Positions 12,166-24,059 of a stretch of 64,000 nt of DNA are shown piece by piece. The first letter of the stretch is position 1; each line of letters opens with the position of its first letter. The notes under the pieces are model-generated. The model made no database searches. It was not told where the DNA came from and saw only the letters and a program-made list of their open reading frames with translations. Position numbers and translations under genes: made by a program. Origin of the DNA: Pyrenochaeta sp. MPI-SDFR-AT-0127 (taxonomy: Eukaryota > Ascomycota > Dothideomycetes > Pleosporales > Cucurbitariaceae); NCBI GenBank assembly GCA_020747015.1, contig JAGTJM010000014.1:558001-622000 (forward strand). Direction: 5' to 3'.

Positions 12166-14532
12166 ATGTCCATAAATCCACGCAAGAGAAAGGTAGTCAC
12201 ACGCCCTGCGCCAGAGCCAAGCGACTCAGAGGGCGAATTGGCCGATGGCCTGCTTGAAGGAATATTGTCGCATTCCGAAGACGACTCGGAGGACAGCCAA
12301 GAGGACGAGGTCGATACCGATGCGAGCAGCGTAATTGAGGGTCTGTCAGACGAGGATGAAGAGGAGGAGGATGAAGACGCAGAGAGTGAATTTGATAGTG
12401 ACGAAAAACAAATTCGCGAGCAGATTCGGAATCTTAATACGTCTGACGGACCACTTCAGCGAAAGAAGGCAGGCCTGACACATGATATGGAGCTCGATGC
12501 GGGTGCCGATGGCGAGTTAGACGAACAGGACGAAGATCTCAAACCCAACTACACTGTTTCGACTGATGCGCACGGCAACGTTCGCTACATCTACAAAGAG
12601 ATTGACCCAGTCTACGATTCTGACGACTCGGACGCCGAAGCCACGAACACGATCGGCAATATCCCCCTTACATACTATGACCAGTATCCACATATCGGCT
12701 ACGACATCAATGGCAAGAAGATTATGCGTCCCGCGAAGGGAGAGGCATTGGATGCTTTACTCGACAGTATTGATATACCAAAAGGCTGGACTGGTCTCAC
12801 AGATCCGCAAACAGGAAAGCCCCTGAACCTGTCAGACGAAGAGCTAGATGTATTGAAGCGACTCACAAGAAATGAGGTCGTCGAAGATGGGTACGATCCT
12901 TACCCGGAAATGGTGGCTTACTTCTCCGGCAAGCTGGAGATTATGCCGCTGAGCGCTGCGCCTGAGCCGAAGCGACGTTTCGTTCCCTCAAAACATGAGG
13001 CGAAGCGAGTGATGAAGATTGTGAAGGCAATCAGGGAAGGTCGCATCAAACCATACAAGGCGCCCGAGGAAGGAGAGGAGGAACAGCAAGTCTATTTTGA
13101 TGTGTGGGCGGACGAGAAGCCGCGACCAGAGCACTCAATGCACATACCCGCTCCCAAATTGCCTCCTCCAGGCTACGAAGCCAGCTATCACCCGCCGCCT
13201 GAGTACTTACCAGACAAAGCCGAAGAACAAGCATGGCTAGAGGCGGACGAGGAAGATCGGGAAAAGGACTTCCTGCCGAAGAACTACGAGGCATTACGCA
13301 AGGTTCCTGGTTACGAAACCTTTGTCAAAGAGCGATTTGAGCGAAGTTTAGATTTGTATTTGGCTCCTCGTATCCGAAGAAACCGACTCAACATCGACCC
13401 TGAATCATTACTACCCAAATTACCGGATCCGGAAGATCTGAAGCCTTTCCCCACCACGTGCGCCGCGATTTACCGGGGACAGGAAGGCCGAGTGCGTTGC
13501 GTGTCGGTAGATCCGCAAGGCGTCTTTGTGGCTAGTGGTGGGGACGACGGGTTTGTTAGAGTATGGGAGCTTCTAACTGGCCGTCAAGTATGGAATGCTA
13601 AACTATCGGATGAAGAGGCTGTCGATGCGGTGCAGTGGAGACCAACAAAAGACGCATCTATCCTGGCTGCAGCTGCCGGAGAGAACGCATACCTGATTGT
13701 TCCTTTCACGTTGCTTTCGCCTGATGTGGAACAAAGCAGCCGTGAGGTTCTCGATGCAGGTTGGGGATATGCAGCGTCAAAGCCGTCCACGACAACGAAT
13801 GGCGAAGGCCCAAAGCAATTACCAGGTAAATGGAGCCGTCCTGGAGCCCGCCTTGAGAGCAAGGGCGTACTTGTCCAGATCGAAGTCCGTTCCGCTGTGA
13901 AGATTATCAATTGGCATCGTCGCGGTGACTACTTCGCAACCGTCTCACCTCGAGGCCAAAGCACCGCAGTGGCCATCCATACCGTCTCAAAACACCTCAC
14001 CCAACTACCATTCCGCCGCCTGAAAGGTATCGCGCAGACAGCACAATTTCACCCGTCAAAGGCAATTTTCTTTGTCGCAACACGCAACACAATCCGTAGC
14101 TACGACCTCGCCAAACAAGAACTCGTCAAAATTCTTCAACCAGGTGCGAAATGGATATCATCAATTGACGTGCACCCAGGCGGTGACAACATCATCGTTG
14201 GCACTTACGACAAACGCCTCCTCTGGCACGACCTCGATTTGTCCAACAAGCCGTACAAAACTCTCCGTTTTCACAAGGAAGCCATCCGCGCTGTCAAGTT
14301 CCATCAAGGTGGTCTTCCATTGTTCGCGGACGCGAGTGATGATGGCAGCCTACAAATTTTCCACGGCAAGGTTGTGGGCGATTTAATGGAAAATGCAACG
14401 ATTGTCCCTTTGAAGGTTTTGAGGGGACATAAGGTGAAGAGTCGCTTGGGCGTCATGGATCTTGATTGGCATCCGAAGGAGCCATGGTGTGTGTCTGCGG
14501 GCGCAGATGGGACCTTGAGACTGTGGAGCTAG
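12166..14532 (+). CDS. erb1: Ribosome biogenesis protein Erb1 (BOP1 homologue)
   Basis: Component of the nucleolar Nop7-Erb1-Ytm1 (PeBoW) complex needed for 27S pre-rRNA processing and 60S maturation. It is a single exon of 788 residues. The N-terminus is acidic with long Asp/Glu runs. The BOP1NT domain follows (IDPVYDSDDSDAE, IGNIPLTYYDQYPHIGYDI, ALDALLDSIDIPKGWTGLTD), roughly residues 130-390. A C-terminal WD40 propeller runs from about residue 430 (VRCVSVDPQGVFVASGGDDG) to the last repeat (WCVSAGADGTLRLWS), which ends the protein. Length and order match the family, and the assignment is secure. Confidence 0.96.
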   Translation: MSINPRKRKVVTRPAPEPSDSEGELADGLLEGILSHSEDDSEDSQEDEVDTDASSVIEGLSDEDEEEEDEDAESEFDSDEKQIREQIRNLNTSDGPLQRKKAGLTHDMELDAGADGELDEQDEDLKPNYTVSTDAHGNVRYIYKEIDPVYDSDDSDAEATNTIGNIPLTYYDQYPHIGYDINGKKIMRPAKGEALDALLDSIDIPKGWTGLTDPQTGKPLNLSDEELDVLKRLTRNEVVEDGYDPYPEMVAYFSGKLEIMPLSAAPEPKRRFVPSKHEAKRVMKIVKAIREGRIKPYKAPEEGEEEQQVYFDVWADEKPRPEHSMHIPAPKLPPPGYEASYHPPPEYLPDKAEEQAWLEADEEDREKDFLPKNYEALRKVPGYETFVKERFERSLDLYLAPRIRRNRLNIDPESLLPKLPDPEDLKPFPTTCAAIYRGQEGRVRCVSVDPQGVFVASGGDDGFVRVWELLTGRQVWNAKLSDEEAVDAVQWRPTKDASILAAAAGENAYLIVPFTLLSPDVEQSSREVLDAGWGYAASKPSTTTNGEGPKQLPGKWSRPGARLESKGVLVQIEVRSAVKIINWHRRGDYFATVSPRGQSTAVAIHTVSKHLTQLPFRRLKGIAQTAQFHPSKAIFFVATRNTIRSYDLAKQELVKILQPGAKWISSIDVHPGGDNIIVGTYDKRLLWHDLDLSNKPYKTLRFHKEAIRAVKFHQGGLPLFADASDDGSLQIFHGKVVGDLMENATIVPLKVLRGHKVKSRLGVMDLDWHPKEPWCVSAGADGTLRLWS

Positions 14533-15399
14533 ATGGGTGATATGATACCAATGTGTGGCATGTAGCATTCGGTGGCGTTATAGGAAAAAATATCATGGCG
14601 TGTTGCCCCGTGCAATTGTAGTCTCGTTGGAGCCCACTGTGAGAATCTATACGCCAATCATGTGTTATCTTTCCATGACACAAGTAACAATTTTTTCGGG
14701 ATAGGTGGTAACCTGAAGGTGATCAATGCATGATGGAAGACTGAACTGTCATCATGAAGGCTTGTCTTTCATGGTGGAGCAAATCATTCAATGAGCCAGG
14801 GCGATTTTCCAGGGTCCACCGTTGCAACAATTGATCCACGACACCAAGCGAAAGAGAGCTATGATGCGCTTCAGCTAGGACATGCGACTCCACAATCACA
14901 AACCAGCCGCTACACCTTCCCCTCAGCTTCTCAGCAGGCTACCCGCGATATAATCCATCAGACCCAATGTTTAGCTTCACATGCCAGTAGATGAGATTGG
15001 CTCAACCGGCTGTTTCTGCACACAATATTTGGGATATCGGAGCACGTGCTGGCATGCGACATCACCAGCCTTTGCTGTTGTCCCTCCACCTTCTTATTCG
15101 GCCCACCCGTTCTATGCACGCCCACGAACGCTCGATTCAGAATCATGTTTGGGGCGCCCACGCTTCCGTCTGGGACGATCTCATTCGAGGCGCAATCGAG
15201 GGTTTGATCTACTCTGGTGCTCGCTCAACCAATCACAGAGGAGATGGACACCGCGTGCTCAAGCACTCATTCTGCGACACAAAAGAGCCCACGCGACACC
15301 CCAACAATGATAATGCTGCCCGTAAACTGTCTCTACAGTCTTTTCAGCCCCTCATTTTCAACCTCTACTTTTCAGAAGGAGCTGGATATTGGCTGAAGT
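14533..15399. other. Intergenic / leader region, no gene seen
   Basis: Contains the erb1 3' end and probably a long leader for the bHLH gene. Reading frames here are short and mutually overlapping. No conserved product or repeat was recognised. Confidence 0.5.
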
Positions 15400-16752
15400 T
15401 TGCCCATGATTGCCAATCCAATCAACATCATGCCTCGTCCTAGCTTCCCGCCTACTCCACAGCCCAGCACAGATATCACGGGCAAGAGCAGTGCAAATGC
15501 CCCTCAATTGGAGTGCGGCTTCACTTTACCTCCTGCGGCTTTAGGTAGCAGAGGAAGCGTAGCGAGCTCTTCCGGTCCATCTGAAAATGCCTCAGATTCG
15601 TCATACCAACCGCCCTCGCCCTCATCCCCGGCCGTGACATCGAAGCCTGGTCATGCGCGCAAGCGCTCGAGTACCTCTGTCCAGCAACCTATCATCACGA
15701 AGGATGACTATTCTCTTCCTCCGCCGCCAACTCGATCGCGTAAAATCATCCAGATGAAACCCAAGGCTTCGCAAGAGCCAGCCAAAGCGCAATCTCAAGC
15801 ACAATCTGCGAAGACTACAACAAGTACCACCACCAGCGGCACGAAAAAGAAGCAAGGGGGCAACACTACCGCTGCGGGGCGCAAGATTGCCAGGAAGACG
15901 GCCCACAGTTTGATTGAGCGAAGGAGAAGGTCAAAGATGAATGAAGAATTTGGCGTACTCAAGGATATGATTCCCGCTTGCAGAGGGCAAGAAATGCACA
16001 AGTTAGCCATTTTGCAGGTATATAACAGAGACTCCGTACATGTGTGACACGCTAACTGTACAAAGGCGTCCATTGATTACATGCGTTACTTGGAGCAATG
16101 CATTGGCGATCTTAAAAATGTACATCAGGCTCGACTTGATTCACCTTCGTCTGCTGCTTCTGAGCCTCCCAAGCCCCCAGCTCTACGACAAGTTGGTGAA
16201 GACGAGGATGAAGAGGATGAGGATGAGGAGATGGAGGATGCAGTTTCACCTACCTGCGTCGAAGGCGCTCCGGCGAAGCCCAAATACCAATTCGCAAATG
16301 CTTCGCCCGCTATCTACCCATCTGATAGGAGCGTGTACACACACTCGACGACAACATCGCCAGCCATTATGCCCCACGATGGACGCTACTCGGCAGGCCC
16401 CTCCCCCGCCTTGCAACCCTCGGACCCACATCACTACTCACTCGCCTCATCATCGGTTCGCTCCACTGTCACCTCGCCGTTGCTCCAGCCTTCGCCAGCC
16501 TTTGGAAATCTGACGCCGTCGGCATCACAGTTCAGCAGCGCATTCCATAGTGGACCTCATAGTACCGACCATGTTGTTGCACCGGGATCGTCGCATGGAG
16601 TAGCTGCATTCGCTTTATCGTCGCCTGCGCTAGCACCGCAAGCAGACCGGGAGGATCAAGAGGCTACTGAAGCTCTCATGATGTTGAACACGGATCGCAG
16701 GAGCTGGAGTAGTGCACGTGGCATGAGTGTGAAGGACTTGCTGAGTGGGTGA
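15400..16752 (+). CDS. bHLH transcription factor
   Basis: Basic helix-loop-helix regulator. The basic region and helix 1, KTAHSLIERRRRSKMNEEF, start near residue 167. Helix 2 is KLAILQ joined across the intron to ASIDYMRYLEQCI. The intron is 16018-16065 (GTATAT...CAAAG, with a CTAAC branch site) and falls in phase 0 inside the HLH. Splicing gives 434 residues. The N-terminal arm is Ser/Pro-rich. After the HLH come an acidic run (DEDEEDEDEEMED) and Ser/Pro/Thr-rich sequence, and the protein ends with GMSVKDLLSG. Start choices are Met 15400 or 15409. The Glu and Arg of the basic region predict E-box (CANNTG) binding; target genes are unknown. Confidence 0.87.
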
Positions 16753-18423
16753 TTTTTCACATAGAATATGGGATACGAACGCCGGCTGGCATTATGAGGT
16801 ACGAAATAATTAGACGACCTATACTACATGGGTACGGGAGGAACTTTTGTTTATTGCTTCGGCGCTGGAGGCATTTTGCTGTTGCTATCGGAGGATTGTT
16901 TTTGCGTTTGTGTCCATCCACACAACGGGCTTGCTTGCTCTGGCGGCGAGGGTAATTCTGATCTCTTCTGTGGATTACACACATATTGTTAGAGGAAAGT
17001 TCTATACAAGGATGCAGATGTTTGCGCATTAACGCCTCAGGTCCCTTTACACTGCGACCTCTCTGTTGTTCATGGTTGTCGTTTTTGCTCTACCAAGCTT
17101 ATGCCTTTGTCCCGAGTGGAGACCCGAGCCCCGAGACCTCGGAGGAGCAAATTATATATAAACGCTACATCTCCACCCTTGGAAACAATTACAAGGCTGC
17201 AGATGCTTTGGACAAAGACAGCTTCAATGCAACATCATCCCAGGATTCAGTACGGCTGCTTGCTACCGATGACCTGGACGCGTTTCGGTCAGCGCAAGAG
17301 TGGACCATGGTCCATGTCCATGTCTCGATGTGGCACACTTGCACACCCCTTCGGTTCCAAGTCAAAAGTAACGTCAGATCTTTGGCTATTTTGAAGTTTT
17401 GGCCGTCTTGCGATTCTGCTTGTCACTTGGCTCAGTCTGGTCAGCATGGGTGAGTGGATTTGTTAAGTAACCATTGGCGTAGGTGATACGGTAGGTACAT
17501 ATCCTCCTTCGCCATGTCCGTTGCGGACTGAGTCACTTCTCATTGCACTCTAGGACGTGCTGTTTCCAGAAAGAGGAGGACGCGACGCGAAAAGAAAGCT
17601 CTGACAGTGTCGTGCCTGACGAAGGGCTTGCTTTGCAATCGGGTCAACTACGAGGCCGACGCTTCGGTGTTTTGAAGCAGCGAAACGCACACTGTCTTGT
17701 ACCTTTGCGCACCTCGTACAGTCAAAGTGGGGCCCCCTTTCCGGTAGGGCTGGCAAGGATACAGGTTGCAGTTCTCTCAGCTCTCTCCCAGCAAACTTAA
17801 AAAAACAACCGTGGACCTGGGTTCTCCATGCCGGCTCTGATGCTTTGCAGGATCGCGCAATGTCCACCGCCGCGTCTATCGGCATCCCAGCTCGGACATA
17901 AAGAAGGTTAAAAGAACGCTGCCTTTCTTACAAATGGGTTGCGCATATTTGATCACCATCATCTGAGGGCTGCAGCTCAAAATGTGGATCCAGTCAGAGT
18001 TGCGCGCGGCGTCTCGCGCCCCGCCTCTCGCGTCTTTGTTAACGCCGTCGCCCCGAGCATCCACATGCACTTTTCCGGATTAGTCCAAGTGACGACGGAG
18101 ATAATGGCCAGACACTCCCTCGTGCGGTCTTCTTGCAGGCACGCAGTCGCATCGTTTCATCTTCAGCGCCAGAGGTTGGCTGATCGTGCGCAACCTGTGT
18201 GGTATATTATATTCGTCCTGTCCCCCGTGCTTGGCTTTTCGAATTTTATCAACATTAAAGGCTTCGACGTCACTATCGCATCCGCCTGTTACGCTTGGAT
18301 CTTAATACATAAGCCCAATTGCCACATTCCAGCCTAACAGAATAGCTTGTCTCAACACAAGTCGAAACTAAACAACAGTGCAATACAACTTTTCTGTGAC
18401 GGGACCTTCAGTCCGTATTCAAG
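16753..18423. other. Intergenic region, no gene seen
   Basis: About 1.7 kb without a convincing gene. One plus-strand frame (16986-17453) is the longest, but it shows no domain and no plausible signal or splice structure. The last few hundred bases likely contain the promoter and leader of the MFS gene. Confidence 0.45.
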
Positions 18424-20266
18424 ATGGGTGCTACAGATGACAAGGAACTGCATTCGAGGAGCAGCTCGGATACGCATGTCCAAGATCTAGAAAGAGGCGA
18501 AATAAAACCAGAAAGGGAAGAAGAGACAATGCCTGAGGAGAAAGTATGTACTGTAGAACCACGCTCGGCCTCTGGTCAACCTCGACACCGTGAAGCTCTT
18601 TGCATCTTGATTACAAGAGATGTAATTGACCTTCAAGTGTTTAAGCACCGATTCCCGCTCGATGTTTTTGGATCAACGCTAACACTATTTCAGGACCTGC
18701 AAGAAACCAACAACGAATTCGGTGCAGACCTCGAAAAGCATCTGTCAAGAAAGAGCACCAAGAAGGACCAGCTACCGCCCGAAAAGTATCCATTGTCAGA
18801 CTTGGACAATGATCTCGTAGGATGGGACTCGCAAGACGACCCTGCAAACCCTCGCAACTTTCCCGATCGCAGGAAATGGACACTTCTGGGATTGGTGGCC
18901 GCCATTACGTTCCTCAGTCCGCTGGCCTCGTCTATCTTCGCGCCAGGCATACCTTTCGTCAACGCAGACTTCAACAACACCTCGCAGCTTCTCGGCTCTT
19001 TCTCAGTCAGTGTGTATGTGCTGGGATTTGCGATCGGCCCGCTGTTCCTGAGTCCACTCTCAGAGATTTACGGGCGTTGCATCGTGCTCAACTGCTCAAA
19101 TGTGGTTTTCTGTGCCTTCACTCTTGGCTGCGCTCTCGCCCCAAACTTGGGAGGTCTCATTGGCATGCGATTTCTTGCCGGCGTGGGAGGATCAGCTTGT
19201 CTCACCATCGGAACTGGAGTCATCGCCGACATGTTTGTGCCTGCTCAGCGCGGCAAAGCCGTTGCAGTGTACAGCATGGGCATCTTATTTGGCCCGATCT
19301 TGGGACCCATTTGTGGGGGGTTTATCGCCCAACGCGCCGGATGGAGGTGGGACATGTGGGTCGTACTGATTGTAGGCTGCCTGCTGACAGGTGGGCTGTT
19401 CATCTTCAATCGCGAAACCTACCACCCCGTACTCCTGAAGCGAAAGACCGAACGACTTCGCAAGGAGCTCAACCGTCCTGAGCTTCAGAACATCATGACT
19501 TACGACAAGGATGCAACCGCTCTCAGCCGCCGTAGTATCCTCAAGCACGGCATCATGCGACCTCTCAAGATGCTCACAACGTCGCCCATTGTACTATTTT
19601 GCTCTTTGTACATGTCTTTCCTATTTGGATTGCTGTTCCTCCTCTTCACTACAATCACACCAGTGTTCATTCAAACGTATGGCTGGTCTCCAGAAATTAC
19701 TGGTCTTGCCTATCTTGGTATCGGAATAGGCAATTTCATGGGCATTGCCTTCGTTGCAAAGACATCTGACGCGACTATTATTCGCCTAGCGAAGAAAAAC
19801 AAAGGCGTCTACGAACCAGAGATGCGGTTGCCAATGTGCGTTTTCTTTGGCCTTATGATTCCGGTATCATTTTTCTGGTAAGTTATCCACTGTCACGCTC
19901 GTACAATTAGCAAACTGACAAACTGATAGGTATGGCTGGACCGCACATAACAAAGTTCATTGGGTTGTCCCTATCATCTCTCTGGTACCATTCGGTTTCG
20001 GCCTCATGGGTATCTTCGCCCCGCTCCAAACCTACATGATCGATTGTTTCCCACAATACGCCGCCTCTGCAATTGCTGGAATGACAGTCCTACGATGCTT
20101 GTGCGGTGCCTTGCTACCGCTTGCTGGACCCAGCATGTACGAAACTTTAGGTCTAGGTTGGGGCAACAGCTTGCTAGGTTTCTTAGCAGTAGCCTTCATT
20201 CCTGTACCAGCTCTGCTATTCAAGTATGGGAAGACTATCCGTGAGAGGTGGCCTATTCAGCTATAG
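18424..20266 (+). CDS. MFS transporter, DHA1 (drug/polyamine H+ antiporter) type
   Basis: Plasma-membrane transporter of the major facilitator superfamily, 12-TM DHA1 group; the substrate cannot be told. A hydrophilic N-terminus is followed by WDSQDDPANPRNF, a motif common before TM1 in fungal DHA1 proteins. Twelve hydrophobic segments follow, with PLSEIYGR in the motif-A position after TM2 and GPILGPICGGF resembling the antiporter motif C. Introns: 18544-18693 (GTATGT...TTTCAG, 150 nt, in frame and stop-free) and 19878-19929 (GTAAGT...ATAG). Splicing gives 546 residues. Because the first intron is readable, an unspliced longer form cannot be excluded. Confidence 0.9.
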
Positions 20267-20575
20267 GTAGGAGATCAAGGAGGTCGTCATTGGTGCCGAA
20301 CAGGAAAAACTTGTATTGCAATTTTGATACCCAGCATTGTTCTTTATAACCATGGCACTAATATGTATGATAGGCGAATACACGCATCTTAGCATTTAGA
20401 CTTTTTTTTTAGGAGAATCATCCACTCAGTATGCTTTATTCTTTCCCAAAAGAAAATTTTGACACCTATCGCACCGTGAGCGTTATTACTACTCAGCATG
20501 CTTTATTATTTCACAAAAGGAACCCGGAGCCTATACCACCATGCAAGTCTCATTACCACCAGTACCGCAAAATCT
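20267..20575. other. Intergenic gap between convergent genes
   Basis: A short stretch between the MFS gene and the minus-strand NAD(P)-binding gene. It holds a T-run near 20402 and a loose direct repeat of CTCAGTATGCTTTATT near 20426 and CTCAGCATGCTTTATT near 20493. No gene is seen. Confidence 0.5.
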
Positions 20576-21385
20576 TCATTCCCACAAGGTAGGTCCCTTT
20601 CCAATCCACTTCGCCGCCTCCAACTCGCCCAGAACCCACTTCGCCATACTGGCCCTGGACAGCTTCATTCCAGCCTCTCCCAAATACCCTGCATTCACTA
20701 CATTCGCAGCCTCTGCATTCGACAATATCGGCACGCGAAACACGGTCCACGAAATCTTATCCAGTGGTATGGAGGCAACGTAATTTCCTATGGCTACGAT
20801 GTCTGTATATGCCGAGTTGGCCATAAGCCAAATTGAGCCCGCCACGAGCTTCCATTTCAACGTCACGGTGTCTTCCGGGGCGTGCCAGGACGGTGTTGCG
20901 AGGACAAGGGCGCGGGTGAATTTATTCTGGATCAGGAGCGGGAAGAGGAGTTTGTATCCATCTGAGATGGGCTGGACAGGACATGCGAATGTTACCAAAA
21001 TGCGTTTCCACACCGAGGACACACACAATTCGTCCGGGAAAGTGTGCAGATAGGAAGCGGAGTTCACTTACAGTGCCTTTGTGCCCGCTGGCAGGTCCCA
21101 GGAATGAAACAAGTACCGTGGCTCCGCTACGCGCAGCCTGCTCCAAGCGGTCTTTCTGCGACAATTCGCCTTGGATCGTCGTAACGCTTGAGTTATTTGT
21201 GATCCTGGCTGGTAGTTTTGACGGGTTGCGGACAAAGAGCGTGAGTTGGTAGCCTTCTTTCAGCGCCGCTTCGGCAAACAGCAAGCCCGTTGGACCTTTG
21301 AGAGCTGGGTTAGTAGTACGAACGGAATCAAGAGGTAGGATATGGTACCTGTTGATCCCAGCAAGAGGATATGCTGTTTAGACAT
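20576..21385 (-). CDS. NAD(P)-binding Rossmann protein (NmrA/atypical SDR-like)
   Basis: Likely NAD(P)H-binding oxidoreductase or regulator of the atypical short-chain dehydrogenase class. The N-terminus reads MSKQHILLLGSTGPTG, giving the GxxGxxG dinucleotide-binding loop once exon 1 (21385-21349) is spliced to exon 2 (21295-21072). A second intron, 21071-20972 (GTAAGT...TCCAG), joins GHKGT to PISDGYKLLFPLL. Reading phase is kept throughout, giving 218 residues. The first Gly-rich loop is created only by splicing. The C-terminal half has WTVFRVPILSN and the end KWIGKGPTLWE. No substrate can be inferred. Confidence 0.85.
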
Positions 21386-23018
21386 TTTCCTTGTCTCGAG
21401 TATCACGCTAAGTTGACTTTTTGAAACCTTTACTCAAGCAAACACCACTTCGAAACTTGGAAGGAAAATTTGCTGATAGATTCCAGTACACCGAAGGAAA
21501 AACCTCTGGATTTGTTCACAGGATAACTATGTGTGCTCTACGTTTTTACTTCTTTGCCAGTTTGTAAATTTAACAAATATGCCCTTCATCACTTCACTTT
21601 TGTCAGCATGTCACAAGAGATCTAGTGCGCACGGCCTAAACCGGAGGTCAGGAACTGGCTGTATCCGAGTGCGCCTGATTGGCTAGGCCTCGTGTTCTGC
21701 CCCTTCGAAACATACTTGCTTGCGCCATAGCAGCTTGAGAGGCAAGGCCATGGTTCGTAAGTGCTATGATTTCTTGAAAGACAACTCAGCCGGATGTTGG
21801 AGCACCAAGTGCCCGAGATTAAAATATCTCAATATTTGGTACCAGGCACTCTCTACCTTCAAGTCTCGCACGGGACATGCTTGAGGACTCTTTTACAAAT
21901 CAAAGAAATTGTTGGGTCGACATTTTACCTGGTCGTAGCTCGCACTATGTCGATCATATCATGAGGGAGAGCGAGAACGAGAGCGAGAGAGAGCCCGGGG
22001 GAAGGAGTCCCAAGGTCAACATGGCTAGACCGAAAGCATTGCGAACTTTACTCAAGGCAACGACTATGCCCATGACCATTAGAATGTGACAATGACATAG
22101 GTAGCGTCAAAGCCTCAACTCGAGATGCGAGAGGAAAACGGCCTTCCGCTCTAGCGATCAAATCCGCAACCCCAACGAGGAGAGCTTCTGAGCATGGGAT
22201 CTTGAAGACTGAACGGTTAGAGGAAATTTGTATGTAGCGAGTAAAAATGATTGAGCTTTACATGAGTAACGGCAGAGAGCGTGCCCAGTGCGGCGAGGCG
22301 AACAAGAGCCTGAATATTGAAGACATCGCAGCTGGACATCCGGGAGGCGAGTATCCTCTATAGCAACTCTCCACTATAGACTCGTTGTTTTGGCACGAGC
22401 GAGCGGTGTGAAAAAGGGATAAGCGCCTTCCGAAGCCAAAATTTTTGCCTGAAGATTCATTTCGTTGACATTGACCAGTGGAATTGGTGGGCGCCTATGT
22501 ACCAACTGAACAGCAACCACAACTAGCCGCTATGGTGCTGCTGTGCTAAAGCGCGAAAGAGGCACACATCCTGAGAAAGTCCTGAGACTTGGAGTCCTAG
22601 ATTAGAAGAGCTACGCCGCGTGCCGGCATGGTCAAGAGGGTGCAGGCTTAAGGCAGATTTGAGAAGCGCCGGGTGTGAGACATGGCTAGGATGATACCTA
22701 CAAGCTCATTAGTGTTTCTTGGCAAGACTTCAGCGCTACCGTATCCTTGGTACCGTGCCTCACTATGACCAAGAGGCAGACATCTATTCTAATGATCTGA
22801 TGAGGCGCCAGACAATCGCCGTTCTACCTTGCTACCGGGGCAAGAACATTAGTGACACGTCTTTGTAGTGTTTGGCGCTGGGCGGTTGGCTGCGGTCGTA
22901 ATGATGGGTGCAGTCATCATTGCTGAGTTTTGTTCGTCCATGCACAACAAAGTGTAGACTCAAAAGTTGCATTGCAACATGATGAATCGTAGTCTTCGCA
23001 CCATAAAAGGAACGAACA
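21386..23018. other. Intergenic region, no gene seen
   Basis: About 1.6 kb with no recognisable product. A purine-rich GA-repeat run lies at about 21964-21994. The right end should contain the promoter of the Hsp70-like gene. Confidence 0.5.
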
Positions 23019-24059
23019 ATGAATTTGACCTTAAGACTCGCTCTTATTGTCCTTCTAGCTCACTATTTCTGTGCCGGGATGCCAAACAACCTCGAGAGCC
23101 CTTTCGGACTAGCTTTCAGTCCCACCGCCGTCGTTGCGTCCAGATTCAATTCCTCTGGAGTAATCGAGTTGACCAGACATCCTCTTGCTGCTGAGTATCA
23201 GGTGTACTTCCAAGACGCCGTCCATCAGTATGGATCCCCGACGAACTTTAGCTGCGACAAGAGTAGTGCAATTTCGATGTTTCAAAAAGCTGTCGCACCC
23301 ATCACAGAACGCTTAAGCAAGCAGCTTGGACACATGCCTGAATACACCACTCTTTTCATCCCATCAATCTTCGATTATAATGTCAGAGATGCTGCCGCTA
23401 GTGCGGTATTTGGCGATTACTTCGACCGAGCCGTTCGGCCTGGTTGGACTCGAGAGGCCACTTGTCCCGGTTTTGGATTTCTGGAAGGCAAAAATCTCGG
23501 CCGGAAACCTGAAGAATGTGTGGATGGAGGGCCAGTAAATGTGATACTTGTCTTTGAGTATGAGAACGACTATCTCTACGCTTGGCTTATGGAAGTGGAG
23601 TTCGAACTACAAACATATCCCGTCATACTCAAAGAGATTTGCAAAGAATGCGGTGAAAGTTTCCAAGAGGTTAGCCAATCAAATGAACTCTTGGTTCAAT
23701 CCCGATGCTCGCTCGAGCTAATACAAGCATAGGAAATTGATGAAGAGGCATACAAAAAACGAGTGAACACGTTTCTTCACAACTTTATCAATGATCAGGT
23801 AATGCGAACGCACCAGCGTGACAGCCTTCGAGCAATTATCATCTCTGGCGAAGCGACTACACCCGCAATCACTTCACTTGGAGTCATGGCAAAGCAAGCA
23901 GTTGGAACAGAGACGGTGAAGATTATGACAGATATTGATCCTCCGGAAGTCGTAGCGCATGGTGCAGCTGTGTGGGCACGGTTAACACAGCAGATTCCGC
24001 AAGTTTTCATGCCAGATGCTGGGAATGGGATATCACCTCTAGGGCATGATGAGCTGTAA
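23019..24059 (+). CDS. Secreted Hsp70-like (actin-fold ATPase) protein, divergent
   Basis: Divergent relative of the Hsp70/actin ATPase fold found in fungal genomes. A hydrophobic N-terminus (MNLTLRLALIVLLAHYFCAG) predicts secretion. The canonical phosphate-1 loop (DLGTT) is not seen. The C-terminal part, IIISGEATTPAITSLGV and then DPPEVVAHGAAVWARL, resembles the adenosine-binding end of the Hsp70 nucleotide domain. A TAG at 23730-23732 is best read as an intron acceptor: 23670-23732 (GTTAGC...CTAATACAAGCATAG, 63 nt) joins SFQE to EIDEEAYKKR in frame. Splicing gives 325 residues, without a substrate-binding domain. ATPase activity is doubtful. Confidence 0.68.

Noticed and set aside
21964..21994. 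GA-rich run considered as a regulatory repeat array
   Set aside because: Short and irregular; no gene start nearby and no second copy, so no functional claim is made.
23730..23732. TAG considered as a real stop making the Hsp70-like gene a pseudogene
   Set aside because: It sits at the end of CTAATACAAGCATAG, a good branch site and acceptor; removing 23670-23732 restores frame into a conserved-looking C-terminus.
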